64,000 nucleotides of DNA from Bacteroidales bacterium (GCA_017445755.1 JAFSSE010000004.1:19765-83764); one strand, 5' to 3'. Positions 9,763-18,949 are shown, counted from the stretch's first letter. Notes: a model not told the origin generated them from the sequence alone. Numbers and translations are program-made.

Positions 9763-12219
9763 ATGAAAAAGACAGACAGATTCTTAATCACATCCTTTGT
9801 GGGACCGTTCATAGCGATCCTTCTGATTGTCATTTTCATCCTCGCGATTCAGTTCCTCTGGGTTTACATCGACGAGCTTGTCGGCCGGGGACTGTCTTTC
9901 AACGTGATCCTTGAATTCATGTTCTGGGGGGTATGCTCCCAGGCCCTGCCCCTGTCGCTTCCGCTTGCGACCCTCCTCGCCTCGATGATGACCCTCGGGC
10001 AGATGGCGGAGAACAGCGAGCTGATCGCCATGAAGGCCGCGGGAATCTCCCTGACCCGGATCATGGCTCCGCTGATGGGCTGTTCGCTCATAATCGTCGT
10101 GGCCACATTCTTCGTCGTGAACGACCTCTCGCCGTACGCCACCAACAAGATTTATACCCTCAGGGACGATATCGGAAAGACCAAGTCCGAGATTAAAATC
10201 CCGGTTGGAACCTTCTACGACGGCATCGACGGCTATATCCTCCGTATCGAAGACCGCAACGACAAGACGGGGATGATGTACGGGGTCATGGTCTATGACC
10301 ACACGGGGAACAAGGGAAACACCTCCGTGAGCGTCGCGGATTCCGGCATCATGAAGATGTCCAAGGCGAAGGACTACCTGACCTTCCAGCTTTACGACGG
10401 CTACAATTACCAGGAGACCAACACCAAGAAGTACCGCGACACGACCCTTGCCCTCCAGAAAATCCGTTTCTCCTCCCAGGAGCTCATCATCTCGCTGTCC
10501 AATTACGCCTTCAAGAAATCGGAGGAGGGCCGGTTCAGCGACCAGGTAAGGTCCATGAACCTGAAGCGCCTGACCCATGGAAGGGATTCCCTGAAGCAGC
10601 TTTCGGATGCTGCCCTGGAGCGTCACCTGAAGGACTTTTCGTCTTCCGCAGTGCTTAGATTTTCCAATCAGCTGGATACTTCCTGGATAAATGCCCATGC
10701 GGATTACGGCGTCCTGGAACTGCCTGACCCACTGACCTGGAAGAACAACGACAGGCGCCTCGGGGCCTACAGTTCAGCCGCTTCGTCCGCCCGTTCCGCA
10801 GAAGGGACAATCAACAATTACAATTTCGAATCCTACGAATATACCCACATCCTGAGGAGGACCCATGTCGAAATATGGCGCAAGTTCGCCCAGGCCCTCG
10901 CCTGTCTTATCATGTTCTTCATAGGCGCCCCTCTCGGCGCCCTGATCCGTAAGGGGGGACTCGGCACGGCCGCAATAGTTTCCGTGCTCTTTTTCGTCCT
11001 CTACTGGGTCGTGGACATCTCGGGCGTAAAACTCTCCCGGGACGGGGCTGCCTCACCCTTCGTCGGTACCTTCATATCGACCTTTGTCCTGTTCCCGATG
11101 GGTATATACCTGACATGGATGGCCATCCACGATTCTACCTTCGTCAGCTTGGACGTGTTCAAGAGCGGGTGGAGAAAAATCAAGAGTAAAGTGAGTTCAG
11201 TGTTCAGAAAACCCCGGATCGTCTATATGGGGACTCCGGAGTTCGCCGTGGCCCCGCTCGACCGGCTTATCGCGACCGGGCATAAGGTGGTCGGCGTAGT
11301 TACAGTTGCCGACAAACCGAGCGGCAGGGGCCAGAAGTTGAGTGAGAGCGCCGTAAAGCAATATGCCGTCGCCCATTCCCTGCCGGTGCTCCAGCCGGAA
11401 AAACTGAAGGATCCGGAGTTCCTGGAGGCCCTCGCTTCCTGGAAGGCCGACCTCTTTGTGGTCGTCGGCTTCCGGATGCTTCCGGAGGTGGTCTGGACCA
11501 TGCCTAAGCTCGGTACGTTCAACCTCCATGCCGCCCTGCTGCCCCAGTACCGCGGTGCAGCCCCTATAAACTGGGCGGTCATCAACGGGGAGGCCATTAC
11601 CGGGGTCACGACCTTCATGATTGACAAGAACATCGATACCGGCGGCATCATCCTCCGCCAGGAGAGCCGTATTTCCCGGAGCGACACCGCAGGGGATGTC
11701 CATGACCGGCTCATGGAAATCGGTGCGACCCTCGTCGTCCAGACCGTGGACGGACTTATTGAAGGCAACGCCGAAACCCGCGTCCAGCGCAGTTTCATCC
11801 AGGGTTCCGAGCTGTTGAAGCCCGCCCCGAAGCTGACCAAGGAGCTCTGCCATATCGACTGGAACGATAAGACGGACCACATCTATAATCTCATCCGGGG
11901 ACTCAGCCCGTATCCGACGGCTTATACGGAAGTTCTCCGGGACGGGACTGCGAAGGAGCTGAAGATATTCTTCGCGGAGCCATCATCCATTGCCGTGGCT
12001 CCCGGAACGGCTCCCGGCACCATCCTTTCCGACGGAAAGACCTACCTTGCCGTCGTGACGGCGGACGGGGCCCTTGAGCTTAAGGATGTCCAGCTCTCCG
12101 GAAAGAAGCGCATGGATGTCAAGTCCTTCCTTGCAGGTTTCCGCGAGCCGGAAACATATCGCTGCTCCGAGGGAACGTCCCGTGCCGAGATTGAAAAACA
12201 CAAGCCCTTCGAAGACTAA
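9763..12219 (+). CDS. In-frame fusion of LptF/LptG-family permease and methionyl-tRNA formyltransferase
   Basis: One uninterrupted 818-codon frame encodes two proteins that are normally separate. Residues 1 to about 478 are a YjgP/YjgQ (LptF/LptG) permease: three N-terminal membrane helices, a periplasmic jelly-roll region (about 125-380) and three C-terminal helices (WRKFAQALACLIMFFIGAPLGAL onward). This family extracts lipopolysaccharide from the inner membrane. Residues about 484-818 are a complete Fmt, which formylates initiator Met-tRNA. They show YMGTPEFAV, NLHAALLPQYRGAAPI with catalytic N587 and H589, and DTGG with D625. In-frame GTG codons at 11191 and 11200 and an ATG at 11227 could give a free Fmt by internal initiation. 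Adding one A to the A5 run at 11175-11179 would end the permease at a TAA just before those GTGs, so an indel, real or a sequencing error, could explain the fusion. Confidence 0.9.
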   Translation: MKKTDRFLITSFVGPFIAILLIVIFILAIQFLWVYIDELVGRGLSFNVILEFMFWGVCSQALPLSLPLATLLASMMTLGQMAENSELIAMKAAGISLTRIMAPLMGCSLIIVVATFFVVNDLSPYATNKIYTLRDDIGKTKSEIKIPVGTFYDGIDGYILRIEDRNDKTGMMYGVMVYDHTGNKGNTSVSVADSGIMKMSKAKDYLTFQLYDGYNYQETNTKKYRDTTLALQKIRFSSQELIISLSNYAFKKSEEGRFSDQVRSMNLKRLTHGRDSLKQLSDAALERHLKDFSSSAVLRFSNQLDTSWINAHADYGVLELPDPLTWKNNDRRLGAYSSAASSARSAEGTINNYNFESYEYTHILRRTHVEIWRKFAQALACLIMFFIGAPLGALIRKGGLGTAAIVSVLFFVLYWVVDISGVKLSRDGAASPFVGTFISTFVLFPMGIYLTWMAIHDSTFVSLDVFKSGWRKIKSKVSSVFRKPRIVYMGTPEFAVAPLDRLIATGHKVVGVVTVADKPSGRGQKLSESAVKQYAVAHSLPVLQPEKLKDPEFLEALASWKADLFVVVGFRMLPEVVWTMPKLGTFNLHAALLPQYRGAAPINWAVINGEAITGVTTFMIDKNIDTGGIILRQESRISRSDTAGDVHDRLMEIGATLVVQTVDGLIEGNAETRVQRSFIQGSELLKPAPKLTKELCHIDWNDKTDHIYNLIRGLSPYPTAYTEVLRDGTAKELKIFFAEPSSIAVAPGTAPGTILSDGKTYLAVVTADGALELKDVQLSGKKRMDVKSFLAGFREPETYRCSEGTSRAEIEKHKPFED

Positions 12220-13209
12220 GTGGCGAAAGAAAAAACATACAGGATCAATCCGGAGACCCTTCGATATGAGGTGGAGAAGGTCCGGGAGCACCATTTCCTG
12301 CGCCTTGCGGGGATGGTGGCCCTGGGACTTGTGCTCTTCCTCCTGTATCTGGAACTGTATGTTCATGTCCTTGGGCTGGAACTCCCTAAAACCATCCTCC
12401 TGAAGCGGGAGAATGCCCGCCTTTCCGAAAAGGTGGAACTGCTTTCGGGACGTCTGGATGCCTATGAGCGCGCCCTCGGGGACCTCGGAGCAAGGGACAA
12501 TGGCATCTACCGCTCGGTTTACGGCCTGGACGAGATTCCGGAAGAGGTCCGGGGCGCCGGTTTCAGCGGTGTGAACCGCTATGCCGACCTCGAGGGGGTG
12601 AAGCTCTCCGAACTGAAAAAGTCGGTCGTCAGGGTGGATGTCCTCCTGAAGCGCGCCTACCTCCAGAGCAAGTCCTACGACGAGGTTGAATCGGTGGCTG
12701 CGGAAGCGGGAGACAGGATTTCCCACATTCCGGCAATCTGTCCTATTTCAACCGACCCAACTACATATCACCTTTCCAGTCCTTTCGGATACCGTAGCGA
12801 CCCGATGCGCGGGTACCGGAAATTCCATTCCGGGATGGACTTTGCCTGTCCTCCCGGGAATCCGGTCTATGCGACCGGTGACGGGGTGGTGATAAAGGCC
12901 GAACACGATTTCTTCGGCTATGGTAACAATATAATTATCAGCCATGGTTTCGGATACAAGACCCGTTATGCCCACCTTAAGACAATTGAAGTGGAAGAGG
13001 GGGAAAAGGTGATCCGGGGCCAGAGGATCGGACTTTCGGGGAATACCGGGCGCAGCACGGGACCCCACCTCCACTATGAGGTTATTTATCGTAACGAACA
13101 CGTCAATCCGTACGGGTTCATGGACCTGACGGTCCCGGTCGAGGAGTATGAAGCCATTCTTTCCTCAGCGGCCGGGGATATGGAAACCGGGGAGGGGGAA
13201 GAGTCATGA
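12220..13209 (+). CDS. M23 family metallopeptidase, membrane-anchored
   Basis: This 329-residue protein has one N-terminal membrane helix (LAGMVALGLVLFLLYLEL, about 28-45), a coiled-coil-like stretch (ENARLSEKVELLSGRLDAYERAL) and a C-terminal LytM/peptidase M23 domain. The domain has all zinc and catalytic positions: HSGMD, RYAHL and HLHYEV. It is predicted to cut peptide cross-links in peptidoglycan on the periplasmic face. The start is a GTG immediately after the TAA of the fusion gene, with no gap. The next gene is a second M23 protein overlapping by 4 bp, so the two are translationally coupled. Confidence 0.9.
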   Translation: MAKEKTYRINPETLRYEVEKVREHHFLRLAGMVALGLVLFLLYLELYVHVLGLELPKTILLKRENARLSEKVELLSGRLDAYERALGDLGARDNGIYRSVYGLDEIPEEVRGAGFSGVNRYADLEGVKLSELKKSVVRVDVLLKRAYLQSKSYDEVESVAAEAGDRISHIPAICPISTDPTTYHLSSPFGYRSDPMRGYRKFHSGMDFACPPGNPVYATGDGVVIKAEHDFFGYGNNIIISHGFGYKTRYAHLKTIEVEEGEKVIRGQRIGLSGNTGRSTGPHLHYEVIYRNEHVNPYGFMDLTVPVEEYEAILSSAAGDMETGEGEES

Positions 13210-14147
13210 GCAGAAAAAAATACGCATTTGACCTAAGGAGTCTTTCCCTTAAGAAGGTAACCGCCTCGGCAGGTTCAGTTGCCTGGAGGGCGGTACGCTT
13301 CATCCTTTCTTCCGTGGCCTTTTCCATTGTTTTCTATGTTCTTTTCTCCTTGGTTTTCAGCACCCCCGAGGAGCGCCGTATAGCCGATGAAAACCGAATC
13401 TACGCGAAAACCCTTCCGCAGCTTATGAAACGGGAAGCCATGCTCGAACCGGTTATTAAAGGGCTCCAGGAGAGGGATAACAGTATCTATGAGGAAATCT
13501 TCCAGACGGAAGCCCCGGCGCCGGATGCCATCGATTTCAACGGGGTCATCGCCGGAAGCGACTCCCTTACTTCGGAATCCTTCCTTTCCTATTCCTCCTC
13601 GAAGGCGGAAAGCGTCATGAGGATGTCCGACCGGGTTGAAGAGTCCTTCCGGGAGATTTTTGACGCCCTGGTTGACCGACGGGATTCAATTCCTCCGCTT
13701 CAGAGCCCGGTCGCAGGTGTGACCCATACCCGGACAGGGGCTTCTGTCGGAATGAAGCGGGATCCGCTCCTGAAAATTGACGTATTCCACAGCGGGATTG
13801 ACCTCGTCTATCCGCCGGAGGAGCCGGTATATGCCACTGCCGACGGTGTCGTCCGCGAGGCCTCCCGTGCCAAAGGCATTGTTGAAATCGACCATGGAAA
13901 CGGCTACGTTACCCGTTATACCCTCCTCGGCTCAGTCCTCGTCAGCCGTGGAATGAAGGTAAAGGCGGGGAGTAAGTTGGGCGATGTCGGGATTTCCCGG
14001 GGCTCGTTCGCCCCGCATCTCCATTACGAGGTGCTTCGCAGCGGAGAGGTTGTCAATCCGGTCGATTATATGTTTGCTTCCCTTACTCCTGAAGAGTATT
14101 CCAATATGTTGTTCATGTCCGTAAGTACCGGACAATTACTCGATTAG
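13206..14147 (+). CDS. M23 (LytM) domain protein lacking the YxHL catalytic histidine
   Basis: This 313-residue paralogue of the preceding gene has an N-terminal membrane helix (FILSSVAFSIVFYVLFSLVF, about 36-55), a linker with helical segments and a C-terminal M23 domain. HSGID and HLHYEV are kept. At the place where active members have Y-x-H-L the sequence is RYTLLGS, so the third histidine is missing. In the LytM family that histidine takes part in catalysis. The protein may therefore be a weak or inactive domain acting as a partner or activator, as known for degenerate LytM proteins such as EnvC. The role here is inferred, not shown. Confidence 0.85.
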   Translation: MSRKKYAFDLRSLSLKKVTASAGSVAWRAVRFILSSVAFSIVFYVLFSLVFSTPEERRIADENRIYAKTLPQLMKREAMLEPVIKGLQERDNSIYEEIFQTEAPAPDAIDFNGVIAGSDSLTSESFLSYSSSKAESVMRMSDRVEESFREIFDALVDRRDSIPPLQSPVAGVTHTRTGASVGMKRDPLLKIDVFHSGIDLVYPPEEPVYATADGVVREASRAKGIVEIDHGNGYVTRYTLLGSVLVSRGMKVKAGSKLGDVGISRGSFAPHLHYEVLRSGEVVNPVDYMFASLTPEEYSNMLFMSVSTGQLLD

Positions 14148-14152
14148 AAGAT

Positions 14153-14470
14153 ATGGAAAAAATGTACTATTCCATTGGCGAAGTTGCGGAGGAACTCGGA
14201 GAGAGCGTCTCTCTTATCCGGTTCTGGTCCAATTCCTTCCCCGCTTTCATTAAGCCGGACCGCACTTCCCGCGGCAACCGCCGTTACACTGCGGAGGATG
14301 TAGCCACCCTCAAGCAGATCCACCTCCTTGTCAAGGGTAACGGCATGACCCTCGAAGGGGCGGCAAACAAACTCAAGGAATCCCGCCGCAAGGTGGACAG
14401 CCGGACAAGGGCCATAGAATCGCTCCGGGAGATCCGAAAGGAACTCGTGGCCGTGAAAAAGACCTTATGA
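14153..14470 (+). CDS. Short MerR-family DNA-binding protein
   Basis: This 105-residue protein begins with a typical MerR winged-helix segment (YYSIGEVAEELGESVSLIRFWSN, then RGNRRYTAEDVATLKQIH). It lacks a separate effector-binding domain, as is usual for the small MerR proteins conserved in this phylum. It lies 5 bp after the second M23 gene, and its stop overlaps the ATG of the Nif3-like gene (14467-14470), so it is part of an operon. No target can be deduced from the sequence. Confidence 0.85.
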   Translation: MEKMYYSIGEVAEELGESVSLIRFWSNSFPAFIKPDRTSRGNRRYTAEDVATLKQIHLLVKGNGMTLEGAANKLKESRRKVDSRTRAIESLREIRKELVAVKKTL

Positions 14471-15240
14471 GGGCGGGAGATATAGCCCGGGCCGTGGAGG
14501 CCTTCGCCCCCGGTTCGATCCAGGAGGACTGGGATAACAGCGGCCTTATAATCGGCTCCCCGGAAGATGAGATTCACGGAGTGCTGGTCGGCTTCGACTG
14601 CACCCCGGAGCTCGTGGAAGAAGCCGTAGAGACGGGATGCAACATGATTGTGACCCACCATCCGCTGATTTTCAAGGGTGTCCGCCGGCTTAATGATTCC
14701 GACCCTGTCGGCGAGGCCATCATTTGGGCTGTCCGGAACGGGATAGCCGTTTATGCGGCCCACACCAATGCGGACAAGGTCCCGGAGGGGGTCAGCGGAG
14801 CCATGGCCCTTCGCCTTGGCCTTACCGGGGTGGAAATCCTCGTCCCGGAGGAGGGCGGGACCGGGCTCGGGGTAGTCGGCCTCCTGCCGCGTCCGATGAC
14901 CGCCATGGAGGCGGTCCGGTATGTGAAGGAGCGCTTCTCCCTTTCCGTAGCCCGCATCTCGGCTCCCATCGAAGGAGAAATCCGGAAAGTCGCCCTCTGC
15001 GGCGGTTCAGGGGCTGATTTCATAGGTGATGCGGCCCGCTCAGGGGCCCAGCTCTATATCTCCGCGGATATTTCCTACCACCGCTTCTTCGCTCCGAAGG
15101 GCATGATGATCATGGATATAGGGCATTTTGAGAGTGAAATTGACATAGTAGATATTTTATATTCTACTATAAGGAAAAATTTTCCTAACTTTGCAGTTCG
15201 CAAAAGTGGACGGATGATGAACCCGGTCCACTACGTATGA
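14467..15240 (+). CDS. Nif3-like dinuclear metal centre protein
   Basis: This 257-residue member of the NIF3/YbgI family forms hexameric toroids with a two-metal site. It has been linked to GTP cyclohydrolase-like and metal-dependent hydrolase functions, but no general reaction is settled. The signature EDWDNSGLIIG, the metal ligand region MIVTHHPLIFKG, AHTNAD and the C-terminal DIGHFESE are all present. The 3' end is unusually AT-rich for this region and contains a TAACTTTG box at 15186-15193, which could be a promoter for the next gene. Confidence 0.9.
   Translation: MRAGDIARAVEAFAPGSIQEDWDNSGLIIGSPEDEIHGVLVGFDCTPELVEEAVETGCNMIVTHHPLIFKGVRRLNDSDPVGEAIIWAVRNGIAVYAAHTNADKVPEGVSGAMALRLGLTGVEILVPEEGGTGLGVVGLLPRPMTAMEAVRYVKERFSLSVARISAPIEGEIRKVALCGGSGADFIGDAARSGAQLYISADISYHRFFAPKGMMIMDIGHFESEIDIVDILYSTIRKNFPNFAVRKSGRMMNPVHYV
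15186..15193 (+). promoter_or_regulatory. Candidate internal minus-7 box within the Nif3-like gene
   Basis: TAACTTTG matches TAnnTTTG and lies 74 bases before the zinc-ribbon gene start at 15268, inside an AT-rich stretch at the end of the upstream coding sequence. It could drive the zinc-ribbon, dnaB and rnf genes. Confidence 0.4.
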
Positions 15241-15267
15241 CGCATACAAACTTATAGAAAACCATAT

Positions 15268-16083
15268 ATGGCAACGACAAAAAAGACAAAGAAAGTCGAG
15301 ACCCCCATCGACCAGAGGGAAACCTTCGTGTCCCTGCAGAAGAATTTCGCGGATTCCGAGCTGAGCGTCGAGGAGAAGCTGAAGACCCTGTATGACCTTC
15401 AGAAGGCCGACTCTGAAATCGACAAGATCCTCCAGCTGCGAGGCGAACTGCCCGCCGAGGTGGAGGCCCTCGAGCTCGAAATAGCCGACCTCAAGGCCGA
15501 ACAGGCGTCCCTGACAGCCGTCATCGACGAATTCACCCGCGCCATCGGGGAGAACAAGCAGAATATCGTGGACTGCGAGAATACTATCGCCAAGTACCAG
15601 AAACAGCTTGAGACCATCACCAACAGCCGCGAGTATGACTCCCTCAACAAGGAGATTGAAAACCAGGAACTGCTCCGCCAGATTGCTGACAAGCATATCG
15701 GAGAGCTCAAGTATGAAATCGACAGCCGTCGCGCCGAGATCGAGGAGATTAAGGACCATATGGCGATCCGTTCCGAGGACCTGAAGGCGAAGAAAGAGGA
15801 ACTCGCCGTCATCGTCGAGTCCACCGCGAAGGAAGAGGAAGTGCTGGTAGCTAAGCGGGAGGCGTGCGCCGCCAAGATTGACGAGCGTACCATGAGCGCC
15901 TACAACCGCATCCGTAAGAGTGTCCACAACCACCTTGCCGTCGTCGGCATTTACAATGGCGACTCCTGCGGCGGTTGCTTCAACACCATTACTCCCCAGC
16001 GTCTTGTAGATATCGCTTCCAACAAGAAGCTCATCATCTGCGAGCACTGCGGCCGTATCATCATCAACCCGAATTTCGAATAG
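15268..16083 (+). CDS. Coiled-coil zinc-ribbon protein (C4-type, CdsZ/DUF164-like)
   Basis: This 271-residue cytoplasmic protein is dominated by a long coiled coil (about residues 40-215, rich in Glu, Lys and Leu). It ends in a four-cysteine zinc ribbon, with CGGC at DSCGGCF and CEHC at IICEHCGRI. The architecture matches the C4-type zinc-ribbon family found next to nif3-like genes in many bacteria, as it is here. Proteins of this type have been proposed to bind nucleic acid or RNA polymerase, but the function is not established. The spacing of 27 bp to the Nif3-like gene suggests a common unit. Confidence 0.85.
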   Translation: MATTKKTKKVETPIDQRETFVSLQKNFADSELSVEEKLKTLYDLQKADSEIDKILQLRGELPAEVEALELEIADLKAEQASLTAVIDEFTRAIGENKQNIVDCENTIAKYQKQLETITNSREYDSLNKEIENQELLRQIADKHIGELKYEIDSRRAEIEEIKDHMAIRSEDLKAKKEELAVIVESTAKEEEVLVAKREACAAKIDERTMSAYNRIRKSVHNHLAVVGIYNGDSCGGCFNTITPQRLVDIASNKKLIICEHCGRIIINPNFE

Positions 16084-16096
16084 AGAATACCGAGCC

Positions 16097-17581
16097 ATGG
16101 CTGAGCCGTCCCGTAAAACAAAGAAGGACTCCTCACTCAATCTGGATACTCTGGGTCTGGCCATGGGGAACACCCCTCCGCAGGCCCTCGATGTAGAAGA
16201 GGCCGTGCTCGGAGCCATTCTTGTGGAGCCCTCCACCGTGGATGACACGATGGGGGAGCTTTCGCCTGAGTGTTTCTATGATCCGAAACACCGCATGATC
16301 TTCGAGGCGATGGTCTCCCTTAACCGGGAGCACACCGCAATCGACCTCATTACGGTCAGCGACCGGCTCCGTTCCCTGGGCAACCTCGAGACCATCGGAG
16401 GCCCGGTCGCCCTTGCTGACCTCTCCCAGAAAATCGGCGCGGCCGCCCATATCGAGTATTACGTCAAGATTCTGAAACAGAAGACTATCCAGCGTGACCT
16501 TATAAAGGCATCGGTGGATATTCTGAAGCAGTCATATGACGACGCCACAAACGTTGACGAGCTGATTGACAACGCCCAGAGCAAGATCTACGGTGCAATC
16601 CAGAACAGCGTCCGGAAGGATGTCCAGGAGATTGGGGCCCTGATCAACGACGCGATGGAGGACATCCAGAAAAACCAGAATACGGTCGGGCTCAGCGGGG
16701 TTCCGAGCGGATATGTCTCCATCGACTCCATAACCCAGGGCTGGCAGCCCTCGGATCTCATTATCCTGGCTGCCCGTCCCTCCGTCGGTAAGACCGCCTT
16801 CTCGCTGAATATAGCGAGGAACGCCGCCGTGGATCACCACATGCCGGTCGCCTTCTTCTCCCTGGAAATGTCCGCGAAGCAGCTTGTCAAGCGTCTTATG
16901 ACCTCCGAATCCGGGCTTCCGGCCGACAAGATCAAGGGCGGTTCCAAGCTGGAGAGCTACGAGTGGGTCCAGCTCGAAGATACGCTCAGGAACCTCTCCA
17001 AGGCCCCTCTCTATATTGACGATACCCCGGGTATGCCGGTCATGGAATTCCGCACCAAGGCAAAGCGTCTCGTAAACCAGAAGGGGGTCCGGCTCATTGT
17101 CGTCGACTACCTCCAGCTCATGCAGGGCCCGACCGAACTGAAGGGGCTCCGTGAGCAGGAAGTCGCCTACATTTCCCGTACTCTTAAAGCTACGGCGAAG
17201 GAACTGGATGTTCCGATAATCGCCCTGTCCCAGCTTTCGCGAAATGCGGTCCAGAGGGCCGGCGCAGTCGGAAAACCCCAGCTCAGCGACCTCCGTGAAT
17301 CCGGTTCAATCGAGCAGGACGCCGACCTCGTCGTCTTCATCCACCGCCCGGACTTCGTCGGCATGTCCGAGAACCCTGAGGACAAGGAGAAGACATATAT
17401 CATCATTGCCAAGCACCGAAACGGCGAGACCTGCGATATCCCGATGCTCTTCAAGAGCGAGAGGGTGCGCTTCGTGGAGATGAACGATTCGCTCGACATG
17501 CGTGCCGATTCCATCACCTACGAAAGCGGAATGAACAGCGGCGATTTCGACGACTCCGGTTTCGACAACTCCCCATTCTAG
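16097..17581 (+). CDS. dnaB: Replicative DNA helicase DnaB
   Basis: This 494-residue hexameric helicase unwinds the replication fork. The N-terminal DnaG-interacting domain begins near PPQALDVEEAVLGAILVEP. The RecA-like C-terminal domain contains Walker A AARPSVGKTAF and Walker B LIVVDYLQLM, with the DnaB motifs EIGxx SLEMSAKQLVKR and LSQLSRN. No intein or insertion is visible, and the length is normal. It is followed after 1 bp by the rseC-rnf genes, an unusual but tight juxtaposition of replication and electron-transfer genes. Confidence 0.97.
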   Translation: MAEPSRKTKKDSSLNLDTLGLAMGNTPPQALDVEEAVLGAILVEPSTVDDTMGELSPECFYDPKHRMIFEAMVSLNREHTAIDLITVSDRLRSLGNLETIGGPVALADLSQKIGAAAHIEYYVKILKQKTIQRDLIKASVDILKQSYDDATNVDELIDNAQSKIYGAIQNSVRKDVQEIGALINDAMEDIQKNQNTVGLSGVPSGYVSIDSITQGWQPSDLIILAARPSVGKTAFSLNIARNAAVDHHMPVAFFSLEMSAKQLVKRLMTSESGLPADKIKGGSKLESYEWVQLEDTLRNLSKAPLYIDDTPGMPVMEFRTKAKRLVNQKGVRLIVVDYLQLMQGPTELKGLREQEVAYISRTLKATAKELDVPIIALSQLSRNAVQRAGAVGKPQLSDLRESGSIEQDADLVVFIHRPDFVGMSENPEDKEKTYIIIAKHRNGETCDIPMLFKSERVRFVEMNDSLDMRADSITYESGMNSGDFDDSGFDNSPF

Positions 17582-17582
17582 G

Positions 17583-17999
17583 ATGGCCAAGGAAGTTATT
17601 TCCCACAAAGGCCGTGTTGTGGCCATGACTCCGCAGAAGACCTCTGTGGAGTTTGCTGTCGAAGGGGCCTGCTCTTCCTGCCGCGCAGCAGGACTCTGCG
17701 GGATGGGGGAGTACAGGGAAAAACTCGTTGAGGTTCCGACAGATCCATATGCCCGCTACGGTGTCGGGGACGAGGTGGAGGTCGTCCTGAAGGGTTCCAT
17801 GGGGCTTAAGGCGGTGTGGCTTGCCTATGTGATTCCGGTCGCGATCCTGCTTGCGGGAGTGCTCGTTTCCGGGGCCCTTGGCGCCGGGGAACTGCTGTCC
17901 GCCGGGGTCGGTGTCGGGATTGTCGCGGTCTATTACTTTGCCGTCTGGCTCTTTAGGGACAAACTGGAAAACGAATATATTTTTACTATCAAAGGATAA
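17583..17999 (+). CDS. RseC/SoxR-reducing family membrane protein
   Basis: This 138-residue protein has an N-terminal cysteine cluster (CSSCRAAGLCG) and two membrane helices (AVWLAYVIPVAILLAGVLVSG and GVGVGIVAVYYFAVWLF). This is the RseC architecture, and RseC-like proteins commonly precede rnf operons. The family is linked to reduction of SoxR and to Rnf assembly or function. It starts one base after dnaB and is followed 10 bp later by rnfB, so it is read as the first gene of the rnf cluster. Confidence 0.85.
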   Translation: MAKEVISHKGRVVAMTPQKTSVEFAVEGACSSCRAAGLCGMGEYREKLVEVPTDPYARYGVGDEVEVVLKGSMGLKAVWLAYVIPVAILLAGVLVSGALGAGELLSAGVGVGIVAVYYFAVWLFRDKLENEYIFTIKG

Positions 18000-18009
18000 A
18001 ATCTCAATC

Positions 18010-18948
18010 ATGTCACAAACCATTATCTGGACAATTGTCATCCTCACGGTGCTGGGGCTTCTGCTCTCGCTCGTCCTCTACCTTGTTGCCCAAAGGTTCA
18101 AGGTGGTCGAGGATCCGCGGATTGACGAGGTGGAAAAGGTGATGCCGGGCGCCAATTGCGGCGGCTGCGGTTTCGCCGGATGCCGTGCCTTCGCCGAAGC
18201 CGCAGTGAGGGCTCCGAACCTGGACAACAACTACTGTCCGGTCGGCGGTAACGAGGTGATGGGGAAGGTGGCCGCGATTCTCGGCTATGAGGTCAAGGCC
18301 AAGGCCCCTGAAGTCGCCGTAGTCCGCTGCAACGGAACCTGCTCTGTCCGTCCCAGGACCAGTAACTATGACGGTTATCCGTCCTGCAAGGTGAAAGCCG
18401 CCCTCTATACGGGAGACACCGGCTGTTCCTTCGGCTGCCTCGGCTGCGGAGACTGCGTAGAGGCCTGCCAGTTCGGGGCCATTTCCATGAATCCCGAAAC
18501 CGGCCTTCCCGTCGTTGACGAGGCGAAGTGTACCGCCTGCGGCGCATGTTCCCGTGCCTGTCCGAAAGGTCTTATCGAAATCCGTCCCAAGGGACCTCGC
18601 GGAATGCGTGTCTGGGTTTCCTGCCGGAACCAGGACAAGGGCCCTGCCGCGAAGAAGGCCTGTGCCTCCGCCTGTATCGGTTGCGGCATCTGCGCCAAGA
18701 CCTGTACCCACGACGCAATTGTCGTAGAAAACAATATCGCCTATATCGATCCTGCGAAGTGTAAGCTCTGCCGCGAGTGCGAGGCCATGTGCCCGACGGG
18801 TGCGATCCATGGAATCAACTTCCCGAAACCCCTTGACAAAGAGGGTATTAAGGCCCGTGTCCAGGAACGTCAGAAGAAGGCCCGCGAGGCCGCTGCAGCC
18901 GCAGCGGCAAAGCCCTCGGAAGAAACAAATGAGAAGGAGGACAAGTAA
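18010..18948 (+). CDS. rnfB: Rnf complex subunit RnfB (ferredoxin-type electron entry)
   Basis: This 312-residue iron-sulfur subunit of the ferredoxin:NAD+ oxidoreductase ion pump accepts electrons from ferredoxin. The ATG at 18010 begins one membrane helix (IIWTIVILTVLGLLLSLVLYL). The frame is open upstream over rseC, but that is not coding. After the helix come the four-cysteine GANCGGCGFAGCRAFAEA motif and several CxxCxxCxxxC ferredoxin clusters (CTACGACSRACP, CIGCGICAKTC, CKLCRECEAMCP). An Ala/Lys/Glu-rich tail closes the protein. The stop is adjacent to the rnfC start (1-bp gap). Confidence 0.95.
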   Translation: MSQTIIWTIVILTVLGLLLSLVLYLVAQRFKVVEDPRIDEVEKVMPGANCGGCGFAGCRAFAEAAVRAPNLDNNYCPVGGNEVMGKVAAILGYEVKAKAPEVAVVRCNGTCSVRPRTSNYDGYPSCKVKAALYTGDTGCSFGCLGCGDCVEACQFGAISMNPETGLPVVDEAKCTACGACSRACPKGLIEIRPKGPRGMRVWVSCRNQDKGPAAKKACASACIGCGICAKTCTHDAIVVENNIAYIDPAKCKLCRECEAMCPTGAIHGINFPKPLDKEGIKARVQERQKKAREAAAAAAAKPSEETNEKEDK

Positions 18949-18949
18949 C

